Shown here: in pieces, positions 26,501 through 35,798 of the stretch | Numbering within the stretch: position 1 is the stretch's first letter | Layout of the letters: every line of letters starts with the position of its first letter | Assembly: GCA_019694135.1 (NCBI GenBank) | Contig: JAIBCM010000001.1 | Location: 372,001-436,000 of the forward strand | Reading direction: 5' to 3' | Source of the DNA: Verrucomicrobiia bacterium | GTDB lineage: Bacteria; Verrucomicrobiota; Verrucomicrobiia; JADLBR01; JAIBCM01 | DNA: 64,000 nt | The notes under the pieces: generated by a model | What the model was told of the DNA's origin: nothing | Database searches by the model: none | What the model saw: only the letters and a program-made list of their open reading frames with translations | Program-made: the position numbers and the translations under genes

Positions 26501-27644
26501 GCACAACTCCTTTCAAATATTCCGTTTCCGGCATTCCCAACAATACAGGATGATCCGATCCTTGAAAATGTCTTTCCTTAATTAACACACTGCGCTTCAC
26601 ATCACCAGCCGCTTCTCGAATCATCGCCTCAAACCCCTCCAAAGAAACATGATGCGAACAACAATAAGTCGCCAAATACCCTCCCACCTCCAAAAGCTGA
26701 AAAGCGCGCACATGAATTTCTTTATAACCTTTCATCGCCTCAGCAATACGCCCACGCGTTCGTGTAAAAGACGGCGGATCCAAAATAATCAAATCATAAC
26801 GCCGCTTCCCGGCCACCGCCTGCCGCAACCAATCGAAAACATTCGCCTCATGCCACCCAAGAACAACCCTATTTAATTCACTATTCTTTTTTCCTTCGTG
26901 CACCGCTTCTGCAGAAGAATCCACCGCCTCTACCGATTTCGCACCCGCCCATGCGCAATGCAACCCAAATCCGCCCACATTCGAAAAACAATCCAAAACT
27001 CGACGCCCATTCGCCACCCTTGCCACCTTCCTATAATTTTCCACCTGATCCAAATAAGCTCCCGTCTTCTGCCCTTTTAACAAATCCAACTCCAACTTCA
27101 CCTCACCGACTTGATGACAACTGGTTCCGCGATAACTTCCCTTCACCACCTCCACACGCCGTTTCAAACCCTCTTTTTCCCTAACCGAAGCATCACTTCG
27201 CTCAATTAAAACCTGCGGCTGTAAAACGTTTGCCAAACATTTCACAATCTCCTCTCGCCACGCTTCCATCGCAGCGTGCAAAATTTGAAAAACCACTACC
27301 TCCCCATAACGATCCACTACCAAACCCGGCAACCCATCCGCCTCTGACCACACCACGCGACAACACTCGCAAGCGCCTCGACGCTTAACCGCCACCTCCA
27401 AGCGCGCTTGCAACAACGCCTCATCAAAAACCATTTCTTTGCGCGAAAACAGTCGCACCCGAATTTCTGATTGCGGACTCAACAGCCCACTCCCCACCAA
27501 ACGCCCCCAGCCGTCCTTCACCACCACACTCTCACGAGGCAACAATTCCCCCTTAACTCGCGCCACCTCACTCGCATAAATCCACGGATGCCCCATCAAA
27601 TAACGATGCGTGCCCGATTTTTTTAATTCAACGATCGTCCTCAT
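26487..27644 (-). CDS. Class I SAM-dependent 23S rRNA methyltransferase, RlmI/YccW type
   Basis: 385 aa. The N-terminal PUA-like region (LMGHPWIYASEVARV, VVVKDGWGRLVGSGLLS) is followed by the EEHEAD-like middle domain and a Rossmann methyltransferase core: YLDQVENYRKVA, VLDCFSNVGGFGLHCAWAGAKSVEAVDSS, the catalytic-type LIILDPPSFTR motif and YCCSHHVS. The family modifies a cytosine (m5C) in 23S rRNA; the exact target here is by analogy. It overlaps the following small exported protein gene by 14 bp. Confidence 0.87.
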   Translation of the reverse strand: MRTIVELKKSGTHRYLMGHPWIYASEVARVKGELLPRESVVVKDGWGRLVGSGLLSPQSEIRVRLFSRKEMVFDEALLQARLEVAVKRRGACECCRVVWSEADGLPGLVVDRYGEVVVFQILHAAMEAWREEIVKCLANVLQPQVLIERSDASVREKEGLKRRVEVVKGSYRGTSCHQVGEVKLELDLLKGQKTGAYLDQVENYRKVARVANGRRVLDCFSNVGGFGLHCAWAGAKSVEAVDSSAEAVHEGKKNSELNRVVLGWHEANVFDWLRQAVAGKRRYDLIILDPPSFTRTRGRIAEAMKGYKEIHVRAFQLLEVGGYLATYCCSHHVSLEGFEAMIREAAGDVKRSVLIKERHFQGSDHPVLLGMPETEYLKGVVLETI

Positions 27645-27670
27645 TTTGCTACCTCTTTAGCCTAATTGCT

Positions 27671-28681
27671 ATGACCAACACAATCTTCAACTCATTCCGT
27701 CGCCCGCGACGCCTTCGCCACCACGCCTCAGTTCGCGACATTATTCAAGAAACTCACCTACGCGTTGAAGATTTCATCGCTCCACTTTTTGTTAAAGAAA
27801 TCGAAAAACCCGAACCCGTAACTTCCATGCCAGACGTTTTCCGTTTCAATCCCGATGACCTGATCAAAGAATGCGCTTCTCTCCACCAACTCGGCATTCG
27901 TGCCGTCGCCCTTTTCCCCTGCCTACCCCTCACACAAAAAGATCCACAAGGCTCGAAAGCATTGGATCCCGAAGGACTGCTTTTAAAAACCGTTCGAAAA
28001 ATAAAAAAAGAATTACCTCAACTCCTCATCATTACAGACGTCGCTCTTGATCCCTACACCAATCACGGTCACGATGGCGTTCTCGAGGCCGATGGCCAAG
28101 ACGTCGATAACGACATAACCGTTGAAAAACTTACTAAAATGGCTGTTTTACAAGCCGAAGCCGGTGTCGATTTCGTAGCGCCATCCGACATGATGGACGG
28201 TCGCGTCCAAGCCATTCGCCAAGCTCTCGATCAAAAAGGGTTTTTCAAAACCGGCATCCTCGCCTACTCCATTAAATTCGCCTCCGCTTTCTACGGTCCC
28301 TTTCGCGACGCCGTCGGCAGCAAACAGGCTGCTGGCACCGCCTCACTCGATAAACGCACCTATCAACTCAACCCTGCCAACACCCGCGAAGCTCTGCTTG
28401 AAGGAGAACTCGACGAACAAGAAGGTGCCGATATCCTCATGGTCAAACCCGCAGGCCCCTACCTCGATCTCATCGCTAAATTGCGCGAAAAAACTTTTTT
28501 ACCCATCGCCGCCTATCAAGTTTCCGGCGAATATGCCCAACTTCACGCTGCCGCCCAACAAGGCTGGCTCGATTTAGAAAAAACGCGTCACGAATCTCTT
28601 CTTGCCATCAAACGTGCTGGCGCCGATATGATCTTCACCTATTTTGCCAAAGACATGGCAAAAATCTTACAAAAAAAGTAA
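27671..28681 (+). CDS. hemB: Delta-aminolevulinic acid dehydratase (porphobilinogen synthase)
   Basis: 336 aa. It joins two 5-aminolevulinate molecules to porphobilinogen in tetrapyrrole synthesis. The two active-site lysines lie in AYSIKFASAFYGPFRDA and LMVKPAGPYLD. The metal-loop sequence DVALDPYTNHGHDGVL has Asp where Zn enzymes have Cys, so this is the Mg-dependent, zinc-independent type. SDMMDGRVQAIRQALD is also family-typical. It is divergent from the methyltransferase and convergent with the DUF4126 gene. Confidence 0.95.
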   Translation: MTNTIFNSFRRPRRLRHHASVRDIIQETHLRVEDFIAPLFVKEIEKPEPVTSMPDVFRFNPDDLIKECASLHQLGIRAVALFPCLPLTQKDPQGSKALDPEGLLLKTVRKIKKELPQLLIITDVALDPYTNHGHDGVLEADGQDVDNDITVEKLTKMAVLQAEAGVDFVAPSDMMDGRVQAIRQALDQKGFFKTGILAYSIKFASAFYGPFRDAVGSKQAAGTASLDKRTYQLNPANTREALLEGELDEQEGADILMVKPAGPYLDLIAKLREKTFLPIAAYQVSGEYAQLHAAAQQGWLDLEKTRHESLLAIKRAGADMIFTYFAKDMAKILQKK

Positions 28682-28719
28682 ATCCATAAATTTTTCGCTT
28701 CATTCGCGGGCAAAAAATT

Positions 28720-29754
28720 TTAAGAAACCTGTTGCAGCGATGAAGAAGAAGCAACGACAGGCGTTGGAGCAACATCCTGTTCTAATTGCTGACAAACCTG
28801 TTTTACCGAAACTTGATGCTTTTTCGAAAAACGAAACTTACCAAAAACCCCAGCTGTTTCTTGGTAAAAAACCAGTTCATCGTAAAGAAATCCCTCCCGA
28901 TTTTCCACTTTGAAAACATCCGACGTCACCAAAGACGTAATCACACGAAACGACTTTTTCCCCACAAAATAAATCCGATTTCTAGCGCTTGTCTTCACCA
29001 AATAACCTCTGACATGACCTCCCACACCTTTTAATTTTCCCGTGAGACAAGGTAAAGACCACTCCACCTTTTCCTCCACACCAAACAATCGCCTCAACGC
29101 AATATCAAACTCATGGGGCAAATAAGTTTTCAATTCCGATTGCCTTGATCCATTCACATTTAACTTACCCAAAACAAAAATCCAATACGCTTTAGCCATG
29201 CGAAAAATGCGAGGCGCCAAAAACACAAAAATAATGGCAAAAATAATAACCGCCCCCATTGCATAGAGCGGATAACGCACGGTTAAAATCGATCCCACCA
29301 CCACAATCACATCTTCAAAAACACTCGTCACAACATTAGAAACCGGTTCAGGCGAACTGTTAATTAGCAATCGCGTTCCCGACTTCGTCAAATGCGTCGT
29401 CGTCGCCGCGCCACCAGCCAATAACGCTCCCAAAACCTCAACGGAAGGATGCGTTTGACCTAAAACAGTTATCGAAACAAACATCGCTCCCACCGGACGG
29501 ATGATGGTATGAATTGCGTCCCACAGCGAATCAACCCAAGGCACTTTATCAGCAAAAAATTCTAAAAGATAAAAAACCAGCGCCAACGTCCAAATCCATG
29601 GTTCTGCCAACGCTTCCAATGGTTCCAATCCCGGTTGCAAAATCAACCACCCCATATTCAACGAAAAGCCCACCACAAAAACCGTTAAATAAAGACTAAT
29701 ACCTGATAAAGCGCCCAAGCCCATTGTAGCCCCTAGTAGTTCGAGCGTTTCCAT
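28720..29754 (-). CDS. DUF4126 family membrane protein
   Basis: 344 aa. The N-terminal ~190 residues form the DUF4126 membrane domain: GLGALSGISLYLTVFVVGF, ADKVPWVDSLWDAIHTIIRPVGA, GGAATTTHLTKSGTRLLINSSPEPVSN and SVFEDVIVVVGSILTVRYP. About five membrane helices are visible. A soluble C-terminal region of ~130 residues carries a helix and strands (YLVKTSARNRIYFVGKKSFRVI) and a low-complexity Pro/Ser tail. The family has no established function; glycine-rich and inverted segments suggest a channel or transporter. Confidence 0.8.
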   Translation of the reverse strand: METLELLGATMGLGALSGISLYLTVFVVGFSLNMGWLILQPGLEPLEALAEPWIWTLALVFYLLEFFADKVPWVDSLWDAIHTIIRPVGAMFVSITVLGQTHPSVEVLGALLAGGAATTTHLTKSGTRLLINSSPEPVSNVVTSVFEDVIVVVGSILTVRYPLYAMGAVIIFAIIFVFLAPRIFRMAKAYWIFVLGKLNVNGSRQSELKTYLPHEFDIALRRLFGVEEKVEWSLPCLTGKLKGVGGHVRGYLVKTSARNRIYFVGKKSFRVITSLVTSDVFKVENREGFLYDELVFYQETAGVFGKFRFSKKHQVSVKQVCQQLEQDVAPTPVVASSSSLQQVS

Positions 29755-29801
29755 ATCTTATATTCAAGCAGTAAATTGAAAAAATACAAATCAATGCTTG
29801 T

Positions 29802-31511
29802 TTACCCTTCCCGCTCGCTCATTGCAATTTGTGTTCGCAAAATATCGTGAAGTGTGAGCACAGCAAGTGGCATACCTTCGGGTTTATCCGTGAGCACCAC
29901 GATTCCTGCAACCGACTCAATGAGCACATTTTGACATTCACGAATGGTTTGCTTCGGTCGAATGGTGCTCGCTGGCAATAATTGTGCGGGACGATTTTCT
30001 GCTCGAGCTTCGTCGATTTCTGTCCGCGCTAAAATTCCTTTTAACTTGCCATTTTCCACAACCGGAAAATATCGATAAGGCGCACGCCGAAGCAGTTCTG
30101 CCAATTCTTTTTCTTCCAACCGCTCCACCGTTACAGGATCAAAATTAGCAATGGCCGATGCGGGAAGATTTTGCCAACTTTGCAAATCGCGTGGCGGAAT
30201 AATATGTTCCATGGCATGACCGTCTTGGAGCAAAACCTCTTCGTAAAAATTGGTGTGATTAAGCGAACGAGCAACCGCTTGGCTCACCAACCCCGCAAGC
30301 ATTAAACCTGGAATGAGCGCAAATTGATGCGTCATCTCAAAAATAATCAAAATCGCTGTCACGGGCGCCTGCACCACGGCACCTAAGCAAGCGCTCATTC
30401 CACCCACTATTAACAGCAATTTACCGGAATCGGTTAAATCAAAAAAATATGAGCTTAAACCCGCAATCACCACACCACACATGCCACCAAAAAAAAGATT
30501 CGGCGAAAAAATTCCACCACATCCTCCCAAGCCATAACAGATAATGGTAGACGCCAATTTTGCCACACACAAAACCGCAGCAACTTGCCATACAACACGA
30601 TGATTCAGAGCCGCCGATAAATCTTCATATCCCAAACTAAACACTCCTAACCGACCCGTTGTGTAAAATACCGCCACTCCGATGCCCCAAGTGATGATTC
30701 CCCCGATAAACGGATGCAACATCCTTGGAACAACATGAAGTTTTTTAGTCGCCATTCGCAATTGCAAACACCACCGTTGAAAAAAAACTCCCACCAATGC
30801 GGCTACGGCTGCAACCACAGGAATCAACAAATAAGCGCGCCAAGTCGGCTCACCAATTCGAGGTAACTCAAAAGCCGGTTGAGGTCCAACAAAAGCGTGC
30901 ACCACAAAAGCGCCAATTACCGCCGCTAACAACACCGCCCCGAGAAAACGGCTATTAAGATCTTCCAAAATTTCCTCCAGCACAAATGCCACACCAGCCA
31001 ACGGCGCATTAAAAGCGGCCGCAAGACCCGCCGCGGCACCGGCAGCAGCTGCAGCGCGCTTATTTTGTTTCGCGAACCCCAGCCATCCTGCCACGGTCGA
31101 TGCCAAACTACCTCCAATTTGCACACTCGGCCCTTCGCGCCCCAAACTTTGCCCGCCTCCAATACTCAAAGCTCCGGCAACAAATTTCACCCAAGCAACG
31201 CGTCGCGGTGTATGACCAAACTCTTTCCAAAATGCTAGCTTTAGTTGCGGAATCCCACTGCCTGCCGCCTCCGGACAAAAGCTGCTCAATAACCATCCTG
31301 AAATTAATGAACCCATAGAAATAACACCAAGACTGATCCAAAGAAAATGCGGCGAATGACTCGTCCTAATAAAGCCAAATTGATAAATCCAGTTAATAAC
31401 CAGTTGGAAGCCGACAGCTCCCAAACTTGCAACCAACCCAAAAAGACAAATCCCAAAAATGCCACGCCATCGCTGCGGAATTTTTTGAAATTGCGATATT
31501 AGCCAACGCAT
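29802..31511 (-). CDS. ClC-type chloride/proton exchanger with C-terminal CBS pair
   Basis: About 569 aa from the ATG at 31511, which has AGAGGA at good spacing; the frame is open to 31565. Signature ClC sequences are present: GSGIPQLK, GREGPSVQIG with the gating glutamate, NAPLAGVAFVLEE with the inner proton-pathway glutamate, and GGIFSPNLFFGG. Both glutamates point to H+/Cl- exchange rather than a channel. Two CBS motifs follow at the C-terminus (ANFDPVTVERLEEKELAELL and LLPASTIRPKQTIRECQNVL), probably nucleotide-sensing. Confidence 0.92.
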   Translation of the reverse strand: MRWLISQFQKIPQRWRGIFGICLFGLVASLGAVGFQLVINWIYQFGFIRTSHSPHFLWISLGVISMGSLISGWLLSSFCPEAAGSGIPQLKLAFWKEFGHTPRRVAWVKFVAGALSIGGGQSLGREGPSVQIGGSLASTVAGWLGFAKQNKRAAAAAGAAAGLAAAFNAPLAGVAFVLEEILEDLNSRFLGAVLLAAVIGAFVVHAFVGPQPAFELPRIGEPTWRAYLLIPVVAAVAALVGVFFQRWCLQLRMATKKLHVVPRMLHPFIGGIITWGIGVAVFYTTGRLGVFSLGYEDLSAALNHRVVWQVAAVLCVAKLASTIICYGLGGCGGIFSPNLFFGGMCGVVIAGLSSYFFDLTDSGKLLLIVGGMSACLGAVVQAPVTAILIIFEMTHQFALIPGLMLAGLVSQAVARSLNHTNFYEEVLLQDGHAMEHIIPPRDLQSWQNLPASAIANFDPVTVERLEEKELAELLRRAPYRYFPVVENGKLKGILARTEIDEARAENRPAQLLPASTIRPKQTIRECQNVLIESVAGIVVLTDKPEGMPLAVLTLHDILRTQIAMSEREG

Positions 31512-31596
31512 AAATTTCATCCTCTCAAATTCGTCGCAGTAAAACCATAATTTTTTATCATTCACCGTTTTTTGGTGATTGTGTTAAAAGAAAAAC

Positions 31597-34173
31597 GTGG
31601 AAAAACAGTTCGACGCCTTTTTAGAGTTTTCGCCCGTTTCGCGAGCGTCTCTTGAACTTTTTCCAGAATGGCGCGAATGGATTTTATCGCAAACTCATTC
31701 CTCTTCAACGCGCACTTCATCTGTTTTACAACGCGAAGCCAAAACTTTGTTGCAACCTTTCTCATCATCAAACCAAAAGTTAGATGCTTTGCGTCGCATG
31801 AAACGACGCGAAATGGTTCTCATCGGGTTTCAAGATTGGACCAGCACCGTTCCCCTGCAAGCGAGCATGGCGCACTTGTCGGCCTTAGCCGATTTATGCA
31901 TTCAAACGACAGCCGAAATTGCCCATCAGGAAATGCGAGAAAAAGGAGACATTCCTGAGACCGATTTTCTAATTCTCGGCTTAGGCAAACTGGGCGGCAA
32001 TGAACTTAACTATTCTTCCGATGTGGATTTAATCTTATTTTATGGCCAAGAAGGTCAACTCTCCCCACGCCTCACTTACCACGAATGGTTCGAGCGTTGG
32101 GGTCGACTTTTTGCCAATCATTTCACTCAGCGAACTAAAGAAGGCAACTTATTTCGATTGGATTTGCGATTGCGGCCCGAAGGCGATTCGGGACCATTAA
32201 CCCGTTCTTTGGATAGCGCAGAAAATTATTATGCCGCCTTTGGTGAAACGTGGGAACGTTTAGCGCTCATGAAAGCGCGTCGCGTCGCAGGCAGTGCAGA
32301 ATTGACTTACGAATTGCAAATGATGCTGCAATCGTTCTGTTATCCCAAAAATCCAAGTTCCGATGTGGTGCAATCCATAGCACATTTAAAACAGCGCATG
32401 GAAACAGAATTGCTCGATTACGAAACACGCGAAAGCGATTTAAAACGAGGTGTCGGTGGCATTCGCGAAATTGAGTTTATTGTGCAGGTTTATCAATTAC
32501 TCCATGGCGGGCGTCACACTTTTTTACAGGAAACCAGCACGTTAAAATGCTTGGAAAAACTCAATCAAACTAGTCTGATGTCTCGTTCTGCGGTTAATGA
32601 ACTGCGAGAGGCTTATCTTTTCTTCCGACGTTTAGAGCATCGCATCCAAATGCGAGAAGAAGCACAGACCCATCTCATTCCTTCCAATCGCGATTTGAGA
32701 ACAAAAATTGCAAAAAGTTTAGGCTTTTCTTCATTGGAAAATTTCGATGAATTGTGCGCTCAATATCGCAAGCGGGTTAGAGGATGGTTTGATCAACTCA
32801 TCGAAGATTCTGAAGCTGACAAAACTGCAAAAAATGAAATCGCCTGGCCTCCGCTTTCGCCGGATGCGCAACGAACTTTGCAAGAGCTGCAAGAGGGTTC
32901 AAACTTTCTCAATGTCGCCCCGCGCACCAAACAGCTTTTCCGACAATTAGAATCCCAACTTGCTAAACAGCTCAGTGGTTTAGTCGCCCCGAGCGATGTT
33001 TTGATAGGTTTAGAACGGTTTATTGAACGCTACGGTTCGCGCGGACAATTGTATGAAACCTGGCTCTCCAACCCCAAAGTGTTGGAACTTTTATTGTGTT
33101 TGTTTGATTCGAGTCGATGGTTTCGCGATCTTTTGGTCAATCATCCCGATTGGCTAGAGATGGTTTGTCGAGAAGGCGAAATTGACTCAGTTTGGGGCCG
33201 AAACGATTATGAAAAACAAACAGCTTTCTTGGATAATTTAGAATCTCTTCGTCTGTGGCGTTGGGAACAAGGACTTCGCATTGCGATTCAAGATGCCTTG
33301 AAACTGATCACTCCCGTTCAGGTTGAGACTCAACATAGCGCACTGGCAGAAAGTTGTGTGCACTGGTTAAGCAAAAATTCTTCATTGATCATTATCGCAG
33401 CAGGAAAATTTGGCGGAAAAGAATTAAGTTATGGTAGCGATCTGGATCTAGTTTTTCTGGAGGGCAATCCTCAAGAAGCCAGTCAATTATTAAACGTACT
33501 CGTCCAAGCCACACCTCAAGGTCATCTTTATCATGCCGATGCTCGACTTCGACCTGAAGGCGAAGCCGGTGCATTAACTTTGCCTATTGAACAAGCCATT
33601 TCCTATTACCAAAATCGCGCGCAGACGTGGGAATTTTTAGCCTTCACCAAATTTCGGCCCATTTTTGGCGACACCAAAAAAATGGAAGCCTTCATCACGC
33701 CGGTCACTGAACTTTGGCGCAAACGCGGTCAGCAAAAAAGTTGTATTGATGATATTCTCAACATCAAACAACGCGTCGAAACACAACGCGCCCATGGCAC
33801 TCCTGACGATCGATTAATCAAAACAGGGCAAGGCGGATTAATGGACATCGAATTTGTCACACAAACTTGGCAAATGCGACGAGGTTTTCTTGAGCCTTCT
33901 ACGCGAATCGCTTTGGAAGGGATGAAACAAGAATTTCATCAAGAAGCAGAATTTTTTTTAAAAGGTTATACGCTCTTGCGCCAAATCGAATCCTCATTAA
34001 GAAAATGGGAATTTACCGCTAGCGCTCAACTGCCCGCCGATGAAAAAGAGTTGGAATCTTTAGCGCAACGAGCTGGGTTCACTTCTCAGAGTCAAATGAG
34101 TCATCAGTTACAGGAGATCCGCCCATTGATCCGAGCCAGCTTTGATCGCGTAATGCAGCAGCTGCGGCATTAA
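31597..34173 (+). CDS. glnE: Bifunctional glutamine synthetase adenylyltransferase/deadenylase
   Basis: 858 aa, somewhat shorter than the ~946-aa E. coli protein. It has the two nucleotidyltransferase halves expected: GLGKLGGNELNYSSDVDLILFYG (N-terminal deadenylase) and AAGKFGGKELSYGSDLDLVFLEG (C-terminal adenylase), each followed by DLRLRPEG / DARLRPEGEAG and by an HEPN-like helical region (GVGGIREIEFIVQ, GQGGLMDIEFVTQ). It controls glutamine synthetase by AMP transfer in response to PII. The start is GTG. No glnA or glnB in the window. Its last 95 bp are also coding on the other strand (rnc). Confidence 0.93.
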   Translation: MEKQFDAFLEFSPVSRASLELFPEWREWILSQTHSSSTRTSSVLQREAKTLLQPFSSSNQKLDALRRMKRREMVLIGFQDWTSTVPLQASMAHLSALADLCIQTTAEIAHQEMREKGDIPETDFLILGLGKLGGNELNYSSDVDLILFYGQEGQLSPRLTYHEWFERWGRLFANHFTQRTKEGNLFRLDLRLRPEGDSGPLTRSLDSAENYYAAFGETWERLALMKARRVAGSAELTYELQMMLQSFCYPKNPSSDVVQSIAHLKQRMETELLDYETRESDLKRGVGGIREIEFIVQVYQLLHGGRHTFLQETSTLKCLEKLNQTSLMSRSAVNELREAYLFFRRLEHRIQMREEAQTHLIPSNRDLRTKIAKSLGFSSLENFDELCAQYRKRVRGWFDQLIEDSEADKTAKNEIAWPPLSPDAQRTLQELQEGSNFLNVAPRTKQLFRQLESQLAKQLSGLVAPSDVLIGLERFIERYGSRGQLYETWLSNPKVLELLLCLFDSSRWFRDLLVNHPDWLEMVCREGEIDSVWGRNDYEKQTAFLDNLESLRLWRWEQGLRIAIQDALKLITPVQVETQHSALAESCVHWLSKNSSLIIIAAGKFGGKELSYGSDLDLVFLEGNPQEASQLLNVLVQATPQGHLYHADARLRPEGEAGALTLPIEQAISYYQNRAQTWEFLAFTKFRPIFGDTKKMEAFITPVTELWRKRGQQKSCIDDILNIKQRVETQRAHGTPDDRLIKTGQGGLMDIEFVTQTWQMRRGFLEPSTRIALEGMKQEFHQEAEFFLKGYTLLRQIESSLRKWEFTASAQLPADEKELESLAQRAGFTSQSQMSHQLQEIRPLIRASFDRVMQQLRH

Positions 34174-34810
34174 CTTCCGCTTCTTTTTTGCTGTGACCGT
34201 GGCCACAACCAATTTCCCGACCTCGCCATTTCAATGACACGGTGTAATCGCGACGATGATCCGGACCTTGAGCGCTTGTCAATTCATAATAGGGCGTTTC
34301 CAACCCTTGCGATTGCAAAATTTCTTGCAGTTGACCTTTAGGATTTTCCGGAGCTACGCGCTGACTGTAATTTTGCCAAAATGGTTTTAAAATTCTTTCG
34401 CCAAACTCTGCTGTGGCTAACCAACCGCCATCTAGATAAAGCGCCCCCAAAATTGCTTCCATGGCATCGGTCAAATTCGAAAGCCTCTCACGTCCACCAT
34501 CCGCTTCTTCACCTTTGCCAAGAAGCAACGCATAACCCACATCAAGATGACGCGCCAATTCGCAAATCGCATGACGATTAACCAGGTGAGCGCGCTGCTG
34601 AGTGAGAACACCTTCTTTCCCTTCGGGATAAGCATGAAATAAAAATTCAGAAGCCAGTAACTGTAACACGGCATCACCCAAATATTCCAGCCGCTGATTA
34701 TCTTGCTGGGCCATGCGTTTTTCATGAAGCACCGAAGAATGAGTTAGTGCCTCCTGAAGCAAGGCAGGATCGCGAAAATGGTAGCCAATTTTTTCTTCCA
34801 ATAATTCCAT
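34079..34810 (-). CDS. rnc: Ribonuclease III
   Basis: 243 aa. It cleaves double-stranded RNA in rRNA and mRNA maturation. The signature RLEYLGDAVLQLLAS and the second acidic site (TDAMEAILGALYLDGG) are intact. The dsRNA-binding domain (about 155-225) has PKGQLQEILQSQGLETPYY, and GHGHSKKEAEVNAAAAAL. The C-terminal ~35 residues are encoded antisense to the end of glnE: the genes converge with a 95-bp overlap. Confidence 0.94.
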   Translation of the reverse strand: MELLEEKIGYHFRDPALLQEALTHSSVLHEKRMAQQDNQRLEYLGDAVLQLLASEFLFHAYPEGKEGVLTQQRAHLVNRHAICELARHLDVGYALLLGKGEEADGGRERLSNLTDAMEAILGALYLDGGWLATAEFGERILKPFWQNYSQRVAPENPKGQLQEILQSQGLETPYYELTSAQGPDHRRDYTVSLKWRGREIGCGHGHSKKEAEVNAAAAALRDQSWLGSMGGSPVTDDSFDSEK

Positions 34811-34822
34811 CTTTATCTTTTT

Positions 34823-35743
34823 TTACTTTTTCTTACCTGAACGCGGATGAAAATGCCAGTGCGCGCTTTTGAGCGCCGCATCATTGACATGGGTATAAAT
34901 TTGAGTTGTGGCAATATCAGCATGACCCAACATTTCTTGAATCGCACGAAGATCCGCACCATTTTGCAACAAATGCGTAGCAAACGAATGGCGCAAAGCG
35001 TGAGGATAAACACGTTTTTGAATGCCTGCTCTTTGGGCCTGGGCTTGAACGATCTCCCAAATGCGCGTAATGGTCAGCTTACGCCCATGTTGTCCTAAAA
35101 AAATTTCTCCACCCGTGTGAATTTTTATCAACTGGGGACGACTTTTTTGCAAGTAATCGTTCAGTGCATGAATGGCAACTTTTCCCATCGGAACTAAACG
35201 CTCTTTATTCCCTTTACCGATTACGCGTAAATAACCTTTTTCCAAATCCACATTTTCTAGTCGCGCGTTGACCAGTTCCGAAACACGCACCCCGCAACTA
35301 TATAAAAGTTCACAAATCGCACGATTTCGCAAACTCAAAACATCGTTTCCAAAAGGCGCTTGCAAAAGCTGATCTATTTCTATTTGCGATAAAGTTTCGG
35401 GCAAACGTCGATCCAGTTTCGGCAATTCTAGAAATTCTGCGGGATTCTCTCTTCCTTTTTCTTGCTCTGACCACCATCGAAAAAAATTTCGTAATGCTAT
35501 AGTTAAAATTTTCAACCCTGCAGGTCGTCGACCCCCGCGTTTTTCTATCGTTAAAAAATCGCGCAACTGTTCAGGTCGAATCGCTTCAAGTGAGGAAACC
35601 TCCAAAGCACCAAAAAATTTTCTGAGCGCGCGTTGATTCATTAAACGGTAATTCGTCGATACTCCTTTTTCAACAGTCAAATAATTGAGATAATTCTCAA
35701 TTTGTTTAGTCAATAAACCGTGATATACCTCGATCGAAACCAT
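34823..35743 (-). CDS. Tyrosine recombinase, XerC/XerD type
   Basis: 306 aa, standard for Xer. The N-terminal SAM-like core-binding domain (LTKQIENYLNYLTVEKGVSTN) precedes the catalytic domain. The catalytic residues are visible: Arg in CGVRVSELVNAR, Lys in VIGKGNKERLVPM, HxxR in HALRHSFATHLL, GH in MLGHADIATTQ and the Tyr in IYTHV. Probably resolves chromosome dimers at dif. XerC versus XerD cannot be settled here and no dif-like site was found nearby. Upstream is a hairpin at 35745-35773. Confidence 0.9.
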   Translation of the reverse strand: MVSIEVYHGLLTKQIENYLNYLTVEKGVSTNYRLMNQRALRKFFGALEVSSLEAIRPEQLRDFLTIEKRGGRRPAGLKILTIALRNFFRWWSEQEKGRENPAEFLELPKLDRRLPETLSQIEIDQLLQAPFGNDVLSLRNRAICELLYSCGVRVSELVNARLENVDLEKGYLRVIGKGNKERLVPMGKVAIHALNDYLQKSRPQLIKIHTGGEIFLGQHGRKLTITRIWEIVQAQAQRAGIQKRVYPHALRHSFATHLLQNGADLRAIQEMLGHADIATTQIYTHVNDAALKSAHWHFHPRSGKKK

Positions 35744-35744
35744 A

Positions 35745-35773
35745 ACTCAGCCTTGATTTTATCAAGACTGAGT
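35745..35773 (-). other. Strong RNA hairpin between the redoxin and xer genes
   Basis: 12-bp stem with a 5-nt loop (arms ACTCAGCCTTGA and TCAAGACTGAGT; one G-U pair in the minus-strand RNA). It begins 2 bp before the xer start codon and lies just after the redoxin gene. There is no T run after it, so it is either a weak terminator or attenuator for the redoxin gene or a structure that limits xer translation. Confidence 0.5.
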
Positions 35774-35798
35774 CAAAAACCAAACTTATTAAATGATG

